A stretch of 64,000 nt of DNA from CALAMC01 sp964459465 (GCA_964459465.1 CAYWLR010000011.1:1-64000); one strand, 5' to 3'; counted from the stretch's first letter, positions 41,570 to 49,749 are shown. The notes: generated by a model from the sequence alone, not told the origin. Made by a program: numbers and translations.

Positions 41570-42673
41570 TTAAGCATGAACGACGTCCAGAATCACGGCG
41601 GCTTCCCGGATCACCCTGGCATAGGCGACCGCTTCGGAAATTACCGCTTCTTCGAAACGCTGTTCGATTATCTTGTCGTACTCGACCGTCAGCGGCTGGG
41701 TAATGACTTCCTCGACCGCGAAACGCGAATCCAGACCGATCACAAGGTCGGCGGAAATATTGTCACAACGCACCAGCGACGACCCCAGCGGGCTGAACAG
41801 TTCACCCTTGTTTTGAAAGCGATATCCGGCCATGGGGTCCTTGAATTCGTCCAGAGTGAGAATCGTCTTGAGGTTGCCGACCGGGCAAATGAGTGTGTTC
41901 ATCTCAAACGGTGCGAATTGCGACCAGAGGGTAACCAAGTCATCATAATCGAGCGTGCCCGACACGGCGGTATTGATGACGCCGGCGGCGTTGTCGTTGC
42001 CGTCGCCGTTGACGATGCAATCGACGACCAGCCCGATTTTGTCGGTCTGAAGTTTGAAACCGATGTACCACAGCAGGACTCGGAATTGGGCCGTGGTGCG
42101 GTAGCGCAGGGCTTTGTAGCTGGCTTTTAAACCGAGGCCGTACTCCGGGACGTTGATGGCATGGTTCTGCTCGGTAACCAGCAAATGCGGGATATCGGCG
42201 CCCTCGCCGATCGGCCGCAAAGACAGGCGGTCGGTGGCCGTGGTATCGATATGAAACGGGGTGTAGCGATTACTGGCGACGGTGGTCGTGTTGGCGATGA
42301 TGCGCGAAAGTTCGGGGCGCATCGCCATGCCTTTTCGGATTTCGCGCAGGATAAACTCGGGCATGAGGGCCGATGCTTTCTGATAGAACTGCTCGACCGT
42401 GGTCGGGTTTTTCCCGCCCAATTTGACTCCGGCCAGAGCCAGTTGTCGTTCGAAGGCATCGAGCGGCGCTCCCTCCGGTGTCGGGTCGTACTCATCGGTT
42501 TCCAGCAGTTCGCTCAAGCTCAAGCCGCGAGTGTCGGCTTCGAGATAAGTATCGCGGTCGATTTTCAGTTCGGCGGCGCGGCTTAAGTCGACCGCCCCGC
42601 CCGAAAGCGGGTCGGCGGTATCATAATCCTGCTTCAGAGCGGCCGGTGAATTCAAAAAAGTATTGAAATCCAT
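41570..42673 (-). CDS. HK97-fold major capsid protein
   Basis: 367 residues; AAGGAG before the ATG. The layout fits a phage coat protein: helical N-terminal part (1-110, delta/scaffold-like), then PEFILREIRKGMAMRPELSRIIANTTTVASNRYTPF, an E-loop-like stretch (IGEGADIPHLLVTEQNHAIN, then VPEYGLGLKASYKALR), a helical A-domain region with TLWSQFAPFEMNTLICPVGNL and the ending DSRFAVEEVITQPLTVEYDK, typical of HK97-type coats. It stands between the cement-protein gene and the propeller gene. Forms the icosahedral shell. No closer relative can be named without a search. Confidence 0.85.
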   Translation of the reverse strand: MDFNTFLNSPAALKQDYDTADPLSGGAVDLSRAAELKIDRDTYLEADTRGLSLSELLETDEYDPTPEGAPLDAFERQLALAGVKLGGKNPTTVEQFYQKASALMPEFILREIRKGMAMRPELSRIIANTTTVASNRYTPFHIDTTATDRLSLRPIGEGADIPHLLVTEQNHAINVPEYGLGLKASYKALRYRTTAQFRVLLWYIGFKLQTDKIGLVVDCIVNGDGNDNAAGVINTAVSGTLDYDDLVTLWSQFAPFEMNTLICPVGNLKTILTLDEFKDPMAGYRFQNKGELFSPLGSSLVRCDNISADLVIGLDSRFAVEEVITQPLTVEYDKIIEQRFEEAVISEAVAYARVIREAAVILDVVHA

Positions 42674-42683
42674 AACTGACTCC

Positions 42684-43106
42684 TTAATTCAAAAGTATAG
42701 TGCAATCGGTTGTTCCCTGGACGTCGAGGACGGTCCCGCGCGCGATATTACCGCCGGCCGGGTCATACCCGGTCAAAATCGGGGCCTGCTTGACCGTTCC
42801 GCCGGCACCGCCGACAACCCGGTTGCCGACGGTCGGATAGGTGGTCGTAATGGGCAGACGGCAGATGCCGCCGATTTGCACCGTCGCCAGACGTTCCCCG
42901 TCGTCGCCGTCGGTCAGTGTCAGGGCGATCAGTTTGCCCAGCAGAATGGCGTTGTTGGCGCAGGGACCGACTTCGTTGTTTCCGGTCAGGCAGACGGCAC
43001 AACCGATATCGTCGTCTTTAAGATCGTCGATGCCGGCGGTCTGATGAATTTTGAAAGTCGCCATGACGGGCGCAATGGTTTCCAGATTTTGCTCGCGAAT
43101 TGTCAT
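42684..43106 (-). CDS. Capsid cement/decoration protein-like (DUF2190-type)
   Basis: 140 residues; GGAGGAG before the ATG. Small beta-barrel pattern: IGCAVCLTGNNEVGPCANNA, then LLGKLIALTLTDGDDGERLATVQIGGICRLP and a glycine-rich end with VLDVQGTTDCTILLN. Location just before the major capsid gene and the fold pattern fit head-stabilising proteins. It ends 11 bases before the capsid start. Fairly confident on family, not on oligomer. Confidence 0.7.
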   Translation of the reverse strand: MTIREQNLETIAPVMATFKIHQTAGIDDLKDDDIGCAVCLTGNNEVGPCANNAILLGKLIALTLTDGDDGERLATVQIGGICRLPITTTYPTVGNRVVGGAGGTVKQAPILTGYDPAGGNIARGTVLDVQGTTDCTILLN

Positions 43107-43177
43107 TGTTCTCCTCCGTATTATGTATCACCGGTCGGGGCGTCGCCCCGCATGACCGGAGGGGTGATACCCCGCGG

Positions 43178-43594
43178 TTACAGTTTATGATCCATCCAGT
43201 TTTTTCTGCAGTAAGATACCCCGGCCCATCCCGTCGCATATTTGAAGCTGGCCGGGAAACAATCCCGAAATCGTGCCGAGATTTTTTTATGCAGTTCTGT
43301 TAGTTCGGCCCCGTCGAAGACATGATTATCGTCGGCCAGGGCGGCGGCCAATTCGGCGTCGCCGTCTCTGGTCCGTCCGGCCATCACGGCCTTGAGCATA
43401 CCGGTGATACGGCGGCGATAATCGCGCTTGAGATGCTCCAGCTCGGAGACGACCTTATCGTATCTGCAAAGCATGCTCTGCAATCCTTCAAGTATTTCGC
43501 CGACCCGGTCAAAATCGATGGCTTCGATCGTTTCGCTTTTCAGATTTTTCAGAAGGTGCACGATCTCGTTTTTGAGGGTATCCGTCGAATTCAC
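43178..43594 (-). CDS. Coiled-coil protein of the capsid cluster
   Basis: 138 residues, GTG start overlapping the preceding stop by 4 bases. Strongly helical (LKNEIVHLLKNLKSETIEAI; VGEILEGLQSMLCRYDKVVS, then ELEHLKRDYRRRITGML), then a more folded end (TELHKKISARFRDCFPASFK). Possible scaffold or assembly factor given its place between the protease and cement genes. No family recognised. Confidence 0.6.
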   Translation of the reverse strand: MNSTDTLKNEIVHLLKNLKSETIEAIDFDRVGEILEGLQSMLCRYDKVVSELEHLKRDYRRRITGMLKAVMAGRTRDGDAELAAALADDNHVFDGAELTELHKKISARFRDCFPASFKYATGWAGVSYCRKNWMDHKL

Positions 43595-43899
43595 TTTTTA
43601 TCTCCCTTGTTATCGATTAAATGCGATTCTATCCGGGTCAGGCGGCTTTCGACACTGCTCTGGAATTTGAAAAAATCATCTTTATTAATCAGACCTTCCC
43701 GGATAAGGACTTCCATCTGCGCCAGTCTCTGGTCGATAGTGTTGACCAGGACCGTCTCGGCTTTTGCGGCCAATTCGGCTTTGATGCTTCCGATGGTCGT
43801 GAAATAGGCCGCGGAAAGACCGAAGAGCATGACGATGAAATTAACCAGGTGCCGATTCATAAAGGTCGGCCAGTCGATTTTGAGGGATGTATCGCTCAT
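43591..43899 (-). CDS. Single-TM protein with coiled-coil tail in the capsid cluster
   Basis: 102 residues; overlaps genes on both sides by 4 bases. One membrane helix near the N-terminus (NFIVMLFGLSAAYFTTIG) and a long helix (IDQRLAQMEVLIREG, QSSVESRLTRIESHLI). Could be a holin, spanin-like or membrane-targeting protein. Tight overlap with the protease gene shows co-translation. Confidence 0.6.
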   Translation of the reverse strand: MSDTSLKIDWPTFMNRHLVNFIVMLFGLSAAYFTTIGSIKAELAAKAETVLVNTIDQRLAQMEVLIREGLINKDDFFKFQSSVESRLTRIESHLIDNKGDKK

Positions 43900-45695
43900 G
43901 AATCTTTTCCCCTTCCGAACAGGAAGCAGGGGCGACCTTTGATTATTGCCGGACGGATGAAATATGCTCCGTCCAATGGCCCGGTCAGCTTCAATTTCAA
44001 TCCGCCGGCCGATTCCGTCATATTTTCCACCCTACCCCGGCCCAAAAGTGCCAATGTCCGATGAGCCGGAACGGATTCATCATGGGCAAAGAAACGCCGC
44101 CCGTGTTTTAACCTGTCAGTCGAATAATTACAGATGTTAAGAATTTTCTTCGTCCCCTTCAGGGTCAACTCCAGGAAGATGCCTTCGGCGCTATTGTATA
44201 AAGAATACCGGTTTTGATTTTGGGCCTGGTGGCAAGCACTCGTGACAAAGGCAAGGTCATCGATGCCATCGAAATAGTCCGACCGGTCAATAACCTTGGG
44301 GTGAAGCGCCACAAGGCGGCCATCGCTTTCATAGAGCGCGTTAACTTCGAGAATAACCGTGCCACCCGTCATCGTATGCGATGGTGATGACATTTCCAAA
44401 ATCATATTTCGTTTTTGACCATCGATAAAGCAGGACAGTGAACGGGCACCTGGTTTTTTCTCCGGGGTGTCATTGATTTCGGCGGTGATCAGTTTACGAT
44501 GGGTCAGCAGGAATCGGTCGGAATTATCAAGGCCGAATATTTCGCATCCCAGGCGGGTGGTTACATCGGCCATAGTCGTCGCCAGTTGCGATCCTCGACA
44601 AATTATGGATTTCGGCAACAGGCCATCGGTTTTGTCGAATAGCATGGTCAAGGCGGCGCGGCGTTCCCGCCCGGTCGCGGTTTCGAAGCTGATATTATCC
44701 ATCGAAATGATATCGTACAATTTGAGTTCCACCCGGGTCACCGTAGATTCGACGTCATGAAGATATTTCGATAATTCTGCCAGCGGTTGTCGTTCTTTGC
44801 CGCGATATCCTATAAGACGGGCGCCGAGAACATAGGCGCCGTCGGGCCACGTCAGTTGGGCGAGGTAATTCCGTAATTGAATGGATTCGATGACTTGTCC
44901 GGAGTATGACCGGATTTGCGCCATGTTATCTTTGACAAAGGCGAAAAACGGGATTGACTCATAGGCGGGGAAAACCAGATACTCGCTCTCCGGGTCAAGA
45001 GAAGCGGGATCCCAGATTATAAATCGGCGCCGGGACGGGTAATAATTTTCGGTTGTGCTCATCGGCTTTTCCCGATTCAGGTCGAAAGCCAGTGCTTTTT
45101 CAATCGAGGTGTTTTCGACCGACCCGCGATATACCAGCGACGTTTCCAGCACCCGTTCGATTTTTCGATAATTGAAGGCGGCCGTGACCATGCCGGTCGG
45201 GGTTTTGTATTTCACAAACGGCTGATGGGGGCAGTCGCGAATATCGCGGCCGCAGATAGTACACTGCGGCAGGGCGAATACGAAGCTGATCGAGCCTTCC
45301 TTATATATTCCGGCGTCGATGTTTCGGCGAAGGTTTTCTCCCCCATCGGCGTTTTTCAGCCAGTAGAAATACACTTTGATCCAGTTGGCGCCGTCACGGG
45401 CGACCTTTTCGGCGTGGAAATTCCGGGCGATGGGCAGACTGTCTTTGCGATGCCCGACCAGCACCGGCGAATCTATCAGGAGTTCGGCCAAGCGGTCATG
45501 ATCTTCGGCCGGGAATCGTCCGCCATAGCTATTGACCCGATCCGAAACGATATACATGGCCCGGATGTACACCATCGACGATTCGATCGGCTCCGGGGGT
45601 TTGATATTGGCGTTGAGAATTGCCATCAATTCATCGTGGCCACTTTGCTCGTCGCGGGCCAGGGAAGCCGTCATCTTTCCGATTAATTCTTTCAT
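43896..45695 (-). CDS. Prohead protease fused to degenerate DNA-ligase-like domain
   Basis: 599 residues from the ATG at 45695 (ACGGAGG upstream). The N-terminal 170 residues match a capsid maturation protease: probable catalytic His82 (VLVGHRKDSLPIA) and Ser135 (IYKEGSISFVF), followed by a CTICGRDIRDCPH cluster (Cys145, Cys148, Cys155, His157). Residues about 238-400 follow the ATP-dependent ligase nucleotidyltransferase plan: AYESIPFFAFVKDNMAQIRSYSG, AYVLGARLIGY, VELKLYDIISMDN...GRERRAALTML, GCEIFGLDNSDRFLL; about 415-475 looks like the ligase OB fold (EVNALYESDGRLVALHPKVI, DRSDY). The KxDG lysine and the DGE acid are absent, so no ligase activity is expected. The last 120 residues are unassigned. 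Protease call good; ligase-like call is from pattern only. Confidence 0.75.
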   Translation of the reverse strand: MKELIGKMTASLARDEQSGHDELMAILNANIKPPEPIESSMVYIRAMYIVSDRVNSYGGRFPAEDHDRLAELLIDSPVLVGHRKDSLPIARNFHAEKVARDGANWIKVYFYWLKNADGGENLRRNIDAGIYKEGSISFVFALPQCTICGRDIRDCPHQPFVKYKTPTGMVTAAFNYRKIERVLETSLVYRGSVENTSIEKALAFDLNREKPMSTTENYYPSRRRFIIWDPASLDPESEYLVFPAYESIPFFAFVKDNMAQIRSYSGQVIESIQLRNYLAQLTWPDGAYVLGARLIGYRGKERQPLAELSKYLHDVESTVTRVELKLYDIISMDNISFETATGRERRAALTMLFDKTDGLLPKSIICRGSQLATTMADVTTRLGCEIFGLDNSDRFLLTHRKLITAEINDTPEKKPGARSLSCFIDGQKRNMILEMSSPSHTMTGGTVILEVNALYESDGRLVALHPKVIDRSDYFDGIDDLAFVTSACHQAQNQNRYSLYNSAEGIFLELTLKGTKKILNICNYSTDRLKHGRRFFAHDESVPAHRTLALLGRGRVENMTESAGGLKLKLTGPLDGAYFIRPAIIKGRPCFLFGRGKDS

Positions 45696-46046
45696 AACAC
45701 CTCCGTTACCAAAGGTGACCGGCAGATTTACCATCAAGTCGATATCGATTTGGCCGGCGCAAATTTATGCAGGCAATTTCACGGGAAGACTGCCCGGACA
45801 TACCTCGGAATTTTTCCGGTCGGCGACAACTCGTTATTTGTCATAATGTTACGATACTGCACGAATCGAAACCCGGACGGGCATGGCTCTTGCAGTATAG
45901 TAGTTCGGAATATAATTCTGACAGGAAAAGAGTATGATAGTTTATCGAGCCAAGAAAAAATCGAAAATCCTCAAGCTGATGGTCGGTTTGATTGTATTTA
46001 TCACCGCCATGTGCCTGACTTTCGGCGAATCCGTCAGCAGTGTTCT
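45696..46046. other. Gap between terminase and protease genes
   Basis: The one long non-coding gap inside the otherwise packed minus-strand cluster. It carries a perfect TATAAT (plus strand, 45911-45916) ahead of the 38-residue plus-strand peptide at 45934. The minus-strand part near 45700 holds the ribosome binding site of the protease gene. Confidence 0.5.
45911..45916 (+). promoter_or_regulatory. -10 element for the small plus-strand peptide gene
   Basis: Perfect TATAAT; the best -35 (TTGCAG, 45890-45895) is 15 bases away, which is short. Would give a 5' UTR of about 12 nt ending in AGGA before the ATG at 45934. Confidence 0.4.
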
Positions 46047-46050
46047 TTAA
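45934..46050 (+). CDS. 38-residue single-TM peptide, antisense within the capsid cluster
   Basis: ATG at 45934, stop TAA at 46048-46050; AGGAAAAG lies 8 bases upstream. The peptide has a basic start (MIVYRAKKKSKILK), one hydrophobic helix (LMVGLIVFITAMCLTFG) and a short tail (ESVSSVL). It is too short to be found routinely. It overlaps the last 4 bases of the terminase gene on the other strand. Layout resembles small membrane toxins of type I systems or small phage membrane peptides, but no known family is recognised. Coding status rests on the ribosome binding site, -10 box and composition. Confidence 0.45.
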   Translation: MIVYRAKKKSKILKLMVGLIVFITAMCLTFGESVSSVL

Positions 46051-47384
46051 ATCGTTCCGACTCTCGGTGCAATAGCCGGAGTGCATGATTTGCGCAATGG
46101 CCATAAAGCAAGCGCCAGAGCCATCAGACCGTCACAAGTATTATTATCATCCCACCGGGCCGAACGAAGGTCATCCTCGAGCGACCATACCCGCCCGTTG
46201 TCGTCGGCCATTTCCCAGCGTGCATACTTAATCCGCTTCATGGCGTGCATCATTTCGACATTGGTCAGAAGTTCGGCTTTTGACTTGGGCGAAAAAATAA
46301 AAGCCGTCGGATTCAAATCATCGAGTTGCGAGACAACAACGTCGCCCAGCCCGGTGGCGTCGATAATCAGCCGCCCCGGATACATTCTTTGTTGTTCGCG
46401 GATTTTCTGCAATATGATATTCCAGTCCCACTGACGGAGGCGCTGAACCATGACCACCCGGGCCGTATTCTGTTCAATTTGCACCGTTATCCCGACCGTT
46501 GCCGTTTTTTTGCGGGCCAGGTCCCAACCCGTGATATGGTACTTATGGGTATTTTCCTGATTTTCCGAATGCGACATTGAATTTTGCATCAGGGCGGCGT
46601 CGATATATCGTCCGGGGATGATTTCACCCCCGCTGTCGACGAACTGTCCCATAATGTTCTGGGCGACGCGTTTGTCGCTCAAGTATTTTATCTGGGCGTC
46701 AATGTATTCTCTTGAAATATGGCGGTTTTCGCGGGAATCGCCCGATTGGACATAAGCGTCTTTCCCCCGCGCCGACAACTCCTGCATCTTTCGATAAAAC
46801 CAGTTGCGGCCGTTGGGCGTGGACACGAGATCCAGTTTGCCCCGACGGTCGGCCAGACGCATCTTTATAACCTCATTGACGACATACTCGGCTTCGGGGT
46901 CAAAGGCGACCTCGTCATAAACAAAGAAATCGTAATCGTTGCCGAGCAGATATTCCCCGCGCCGCTGGGTTGAACGGGCGTCAATGATCGCCCCGTTGTC
47001 CAGTATCAACCGGGGGTAGGGCGTCACGGTGTACTTTTTAATCAGGCCATCAATGCAACAGGTGCTGTTGAGGATGCGCACGACCGTGTTGAAAATGATG
47101 CGAGCCTGATCGAGGGTGATGCAGGCGGTGGCGATATGATACTTGCCGCAGGTATCATATTTGACGTCCCGTACCCGAAAAACGGCATGATGAATAATTT
47201 TGATCGCCTGGGCAAACGACTTGCCCCAGCGGTTGCCGGTCACCAGCAGGTTTTCCGGAGTCCGGCTGCCGTCGAGCCATTTTATCTGACCGGGATGCGG
47301 CTCGACGCGGAGAAATTTACGGGCGAAGAAGGGGATGTCATCGGCGGCGCGGAGCCAGTCGGACCTGTCAAGAAGGTTTTCTAT
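46047..47384 (-). CDS. Phage terminase large subunit (start codon unclear)
   Basis: Coding similarity begins well before the first ordinary start (GTG at 47243). In this frame the sequence upstream reads NLLDRSDWLRAADDIPFFAR...PHPGQIKWL (an adenine-binding Q motif), then LLVTGNRWGKS (Walker A); the GTG would cut into the Walker A strand. No ATG, GTG or TTG exists in frame back to a stop near 47460, so I place the start at an ATA (47384) that overlaps the portal stop and has GGAG just upstream. Other motifs: Walker B FFVYDEVAFD, STPNG, and a nuclease domain with GWDLARKKTATVGI and LIIDATGLGDVV. Function: ATP-driven DNA packaging motor and headful nuclease. About 445 residues, normal length. 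Confidence 0.88.
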   Translation of the reverse strand: MENLLDRSDWLRAADDIPFFARKFLRVEPHPGQIKWLDGSRTPENLLVTGNRWGKSFAQAIKIIHHAVFRVRDVKYDTCGKYHIATACITLDQARIIFNTVVRILNSTCCIDGLIKKYTVTPYPRLILDNGAIIDARSTQRRGEYLLGNDYDFFVYDEVAFDPEAEYVVNEVIKMRLADRRGKLDLVSTPNGRNWFYRKMQELSARGKDAYVQSGDSRENRHISREYIDAQIKYLSDKRVAQNIMGQFVDSGGEIIPGRYIDAALMQNSMSHSENQENTHKYHITGWDLARKKTATVGITVQIEQNTARVVMVQRLRQWDWNIILQKIREQQRMYPGRLIIDATGLGDVVVSQLDDLNPTAFIFSPKSKAELLTNVEMMHAMKRIKYARWEMADDNGRVWSLEDDLRSARWDDNNTCDGLMALALALWPLRKSCTPAIAPRVGTI

Positions 47385-48646
47385 ATCAACTCTCCGGCCC
47401 GGCGCACGGCGTCGTCTTTCGATATCAAACCCTGGGAAAACAGCTTGATAAGATTATCCACGTGGCTCTGACGGATTTGCGCCTGCTCCGATGCCAGATA
47501 GCTTAAACTGTTTTCGAAAAGGAAGCGACAACGACCGTTAAAGCCGTTCAAGGCCAGTTCAATATTGCCCATCCATTCCAGAAAACGGGCCACCTGGCGC
47601 TGGACCGATTGCACCTGTCGCATCACCAGGTCGTATTTGAATTCGGCCCATTTATGGGCGGCCCCGTGGCTGTAGCCCAGAAGAAACGGCGACAGATTGG
47701 TTCCGGCACAGATCTCATCGATCATAGCCCGGTGGTTAATCGACCATGAATTGGTGGCGGTACGGACATTTTGGGGTCCGACATAATCGATCTGAACATT
47801 ATCCCAGGTGACCGGGTTATCATCGGGGTCGCATTTTTTTATCATCGACACGGTCTGGTCGAAATACTCGTTGATACATTCGATATAAGCGCGGTCGGAT
47901 TCGCCGGAGCTTTTTTCAGGAGGCGTGATTTTAACGTGCAGGCGGTGGTACCCACTGTTGTGCATGGTGCGGCGCATATCGTCGATCAGTTGCTGTTCGA
48001 TATAGGCCACGAACGGCACGGAGCGCATAATGGATTTGCCCAGCCCATGATTGAGATCGGCGTTGAGCCCGATGTAATAAAAATCGTCGCCTTCGGGTCG
48101 GATTTCGCCTTTGGCCGTGCTTATGGAAATAACCGGAATGCCCGATTTCGAATGCGCCAGCCCGATATCGCGCGGGTCAACCGGAACAAAGCGTTCTACT
48201 CCGGAGCCATCCGGATTTAAAATAAGAAAACCGGCAAATGCCCCGTCGGTGAAAAAACTGCTGAATAAGAGGGGTAGAAAAGAATCCAGCGCCCCGGCCC
48301 GGTCAAATTCAAAGGGGTATATGCGACCGGATAATCTGTCCAGAATCTCGATGCCGCGAGTTTTTTGTGATTCTGATGTGCCGGTTTCTATTTCGAAATG
48401 TCCCGGCGCCGAGGCCAGGCGGCTCCATGTCCAGATACAGGCACTCAAAATGGGGATATTGTCACGCAAAAAACGATAGAGGTCGATTCTGAACCGACTT
48501 TGCCAATCACCCTCGGTGCGCCAAATCAGGGTATTTCCGACGGATCCAATGATTAAGGCGGACTGATTCAGCTTAAGGCCTGACTTAAATCTGGCAAAAT
48601 CAACCGTTTTAATTTGGGAATTGGCCAAATGACTTTTTTTTCTCAC
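47381..48646 (-). CDS. Phage portal protein
   Basis: 421 residues from GTG 48646, chosen for AAGGAG at good spacing. The pattern fits portal proteins: FLRDNIPILSACIWTWSRLA near the start, VDPRDIGLAHSKSGIPVISI and GLNADLNHGLGKSIMRSVPFV in the wing region, the stem/crown helices ICAGTNLSPFLLGYSHGAAH and VMRQVQSVQRQVARFLEWM, then FENSLSYLASEQAQIRQSHV, then DNLIKLFSQGLISKDDAVRRAG at the end, which resembles the usual family end. Forms the 12-mer vertex through which DNA is pumped. First gene of the cluster; its stop overlaps the putative terminase start. Confidence 0.85.
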   Translation of the reverse strand: MRKKSHLANSQIKTVDFARFKSGLKLNQSALIIGSVGNTLIWRTEGDWQSRFRIDLYRFLRDNIPILSACIWTWSRLASAPGHFEIETGTSESQKTRGIEILDRLSGRIYPFEFDRAGALDSFLPLLFSSFFTDGAFAGFLILNPDGSGVERFVPVDPRDIGLAHSKSGIPVISISTAKGEIRPEGDDFYYIGLNADLNHGLGKSIMRSVPFVAYIEQQLIDDMRRTMHNSGYHRLHVKITPPEKSSGESDRAYIECINEYFDQTVSMIKKCDPDDNPVTWDNVQIDYVGPQNVRTATNSWSINHRAMIDEICAGTNLSPFLLGYSHGAAHKWAEFKYDLVMRQVQSVQRQVARFLEWMGNIELALNGFNGRCRFLFENSLSYLASEQAQIRQSHVDNLIKLFSQGLISKDDAVRRAGELI

Positions 48647-48765
48647 TACGGCTCCTTTTTTTATAATCGGGAGCACAGCGAATCAACATCGGTTTTATGG
48701 CTATTTTGAAATACGGCCACGCTTTTTTCTAACTATCTGCAAACAAAAGGCTTATTCATTATTCA

Positions 48766-48863
48766 AAAAAATCGCAAGGATTTGCATATTTTTCGATTGC
48801 GCAATAATCTGGAAGCATTTTTGTGTATGTAAGTTGCTGTATTATTGGGAGTTGCGATTTTTT
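48766..48863. repeat. 12-bp inverted repeat between portal and PEP-CTERM genes
   Basis: AAAAAATCGCAA (48766-48777) and TTGCGATTTTTT (48852-48863) are perfect inverted copies 74 bases apart in the divergent promoter region. The interval holds ATTGCGCAAT as a further palindrome. Possible operator for a shared regulator. Confidence 0.5.
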
Positions 48864-48942
48864 AAAGATGGCCTTTTGGCGGCATGAGAATTGCTTTATT
48901 TTCATGAAAATAACTATAACTTTTTTATTTGTGGGTGCTTCA

Positions 48943-49698
48943 ATGAAACGAGTTTTAATTGCTTTCGCGTTCATCAGCCTGATGGCCTCGTCAAGCTTCG
49001 GCTTCGCCTGGCAGATGTATGACTTTGGTTCTCAAATTTTCGATCACAACAATAATACCGCGCCGATTTATTATCCCAATGGTGTCGGTTCACTGCCATC
49101 TCCCGGCAATATCGGTGAAGGTGGCGAAAAGTTTGATCTTGAGGGCCTGCATTTCGCGATGGAAGGCAACATTGCTCATGTGGCCATCGTCAACTCCTTC
49201 GGTCTGTCGGCCTATTCGACGGGCTGGCATCAGAGCTATGCCCTTGGAGACCTTTTCTTCGGGTTCGACGGGTCCAGCACCCAATATGCTATTGACATGC
49301 AAACCATGCGTCTTTACGAAGTAAATTCTTTTACCGGGATTCCGAATCTACCCGGCAGTTATTATAATTATCCTACGATCCGTAACGCGGTCGGCGCCTG
49401 GAATATGACCAGCGGTGTCGAACTGGGCATGGTCAACCACACCATGACCTTCTGGGATGATCTGGAAACCGATTATCTTCAGCCGGGAAATGGTGATACC
49501 TATGTTCTGGAGTTTTCTTTCGATATGAGTCTGGTGGCGGGGGCTTCGGGAGCATCCACAATATCCTTCCATAATACCCTCGCATGCGGCAACGATCTCA
49601 TGAATGAGACTTACAATTTCATTCCGGAGCCGACCTCCCTGCTTCTTCTGGGGATCGGGCTGGCCGGTTTGGGTATTTATCGCAGACGCCACGCCTAA
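48943..49698 (+). CDS. PEP-CTERM sorting domain protein
   Basis: 251 residues from the ATG at 48943, which gives a signal peptide (KRVLIAFAFISLMASSSFGF); the frame is open further upstream. The C-terminus is a classic PEP-CTERM tripartite signal: IPEPTSLLLLGIGLAGLGIY followed by RRRHA. The body is beta-rich (GEGGEKFDLEGLHFAMEGNI; GDTYVLEFSFDMSLVAGASG). Family knowledge: exported, then cleaved and anchored by an exosortase/archaeosortase-type enzyme, often linked to exopolysaccharide. No exosortase is in the window. Divergent from the capsid cluster; terminator follows. Confidence 0.88.
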   Translation: MKRVLIAFAFISLMASSSFGFAWQMYDFGSQIFDHNNNTAPIYYPNGVGSLPSPGNIGEGGEKFDLEGLHFAMEGNIAHVAIVNSFGLSAYSTGWHQSYALGDLFFGFDGSSTQYAIDMQTMRLYEVNSFTGIPNLPGSYYNYPTIRNAVGAWNMTSGVELGMVNHTMTFWDDLETDYLQPGNGDTYVLEFSFDMSLVAGASGASTISFHNTLACGNDLMNETYNFIPEPTSLLLLGIGLAGLGIYRRRHA

Positions 49699-49720
49699 AA
49701 TTCGTTTCATAGATTTTAAT

Positions 49721-49749
49721 AGTCCCGACCGGCGGTCGGGACTTTTTTT
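49721..49749 (+). terminator. Terminator of the PEP-CTERM gene
   Basis: AGTCCCGACC-GGC-GGTCGGGACT stem followed by seven T residues, 22 bases after the stop codon. Confidence 0.93.

Noticed and set aside
48655..48680. TATAAA before the portal gene as a promoter
   Set aside because: It would start transcription at or beyond the ribosome binding site, and the nearest -35 (TTGATT) is only 15 bases away.
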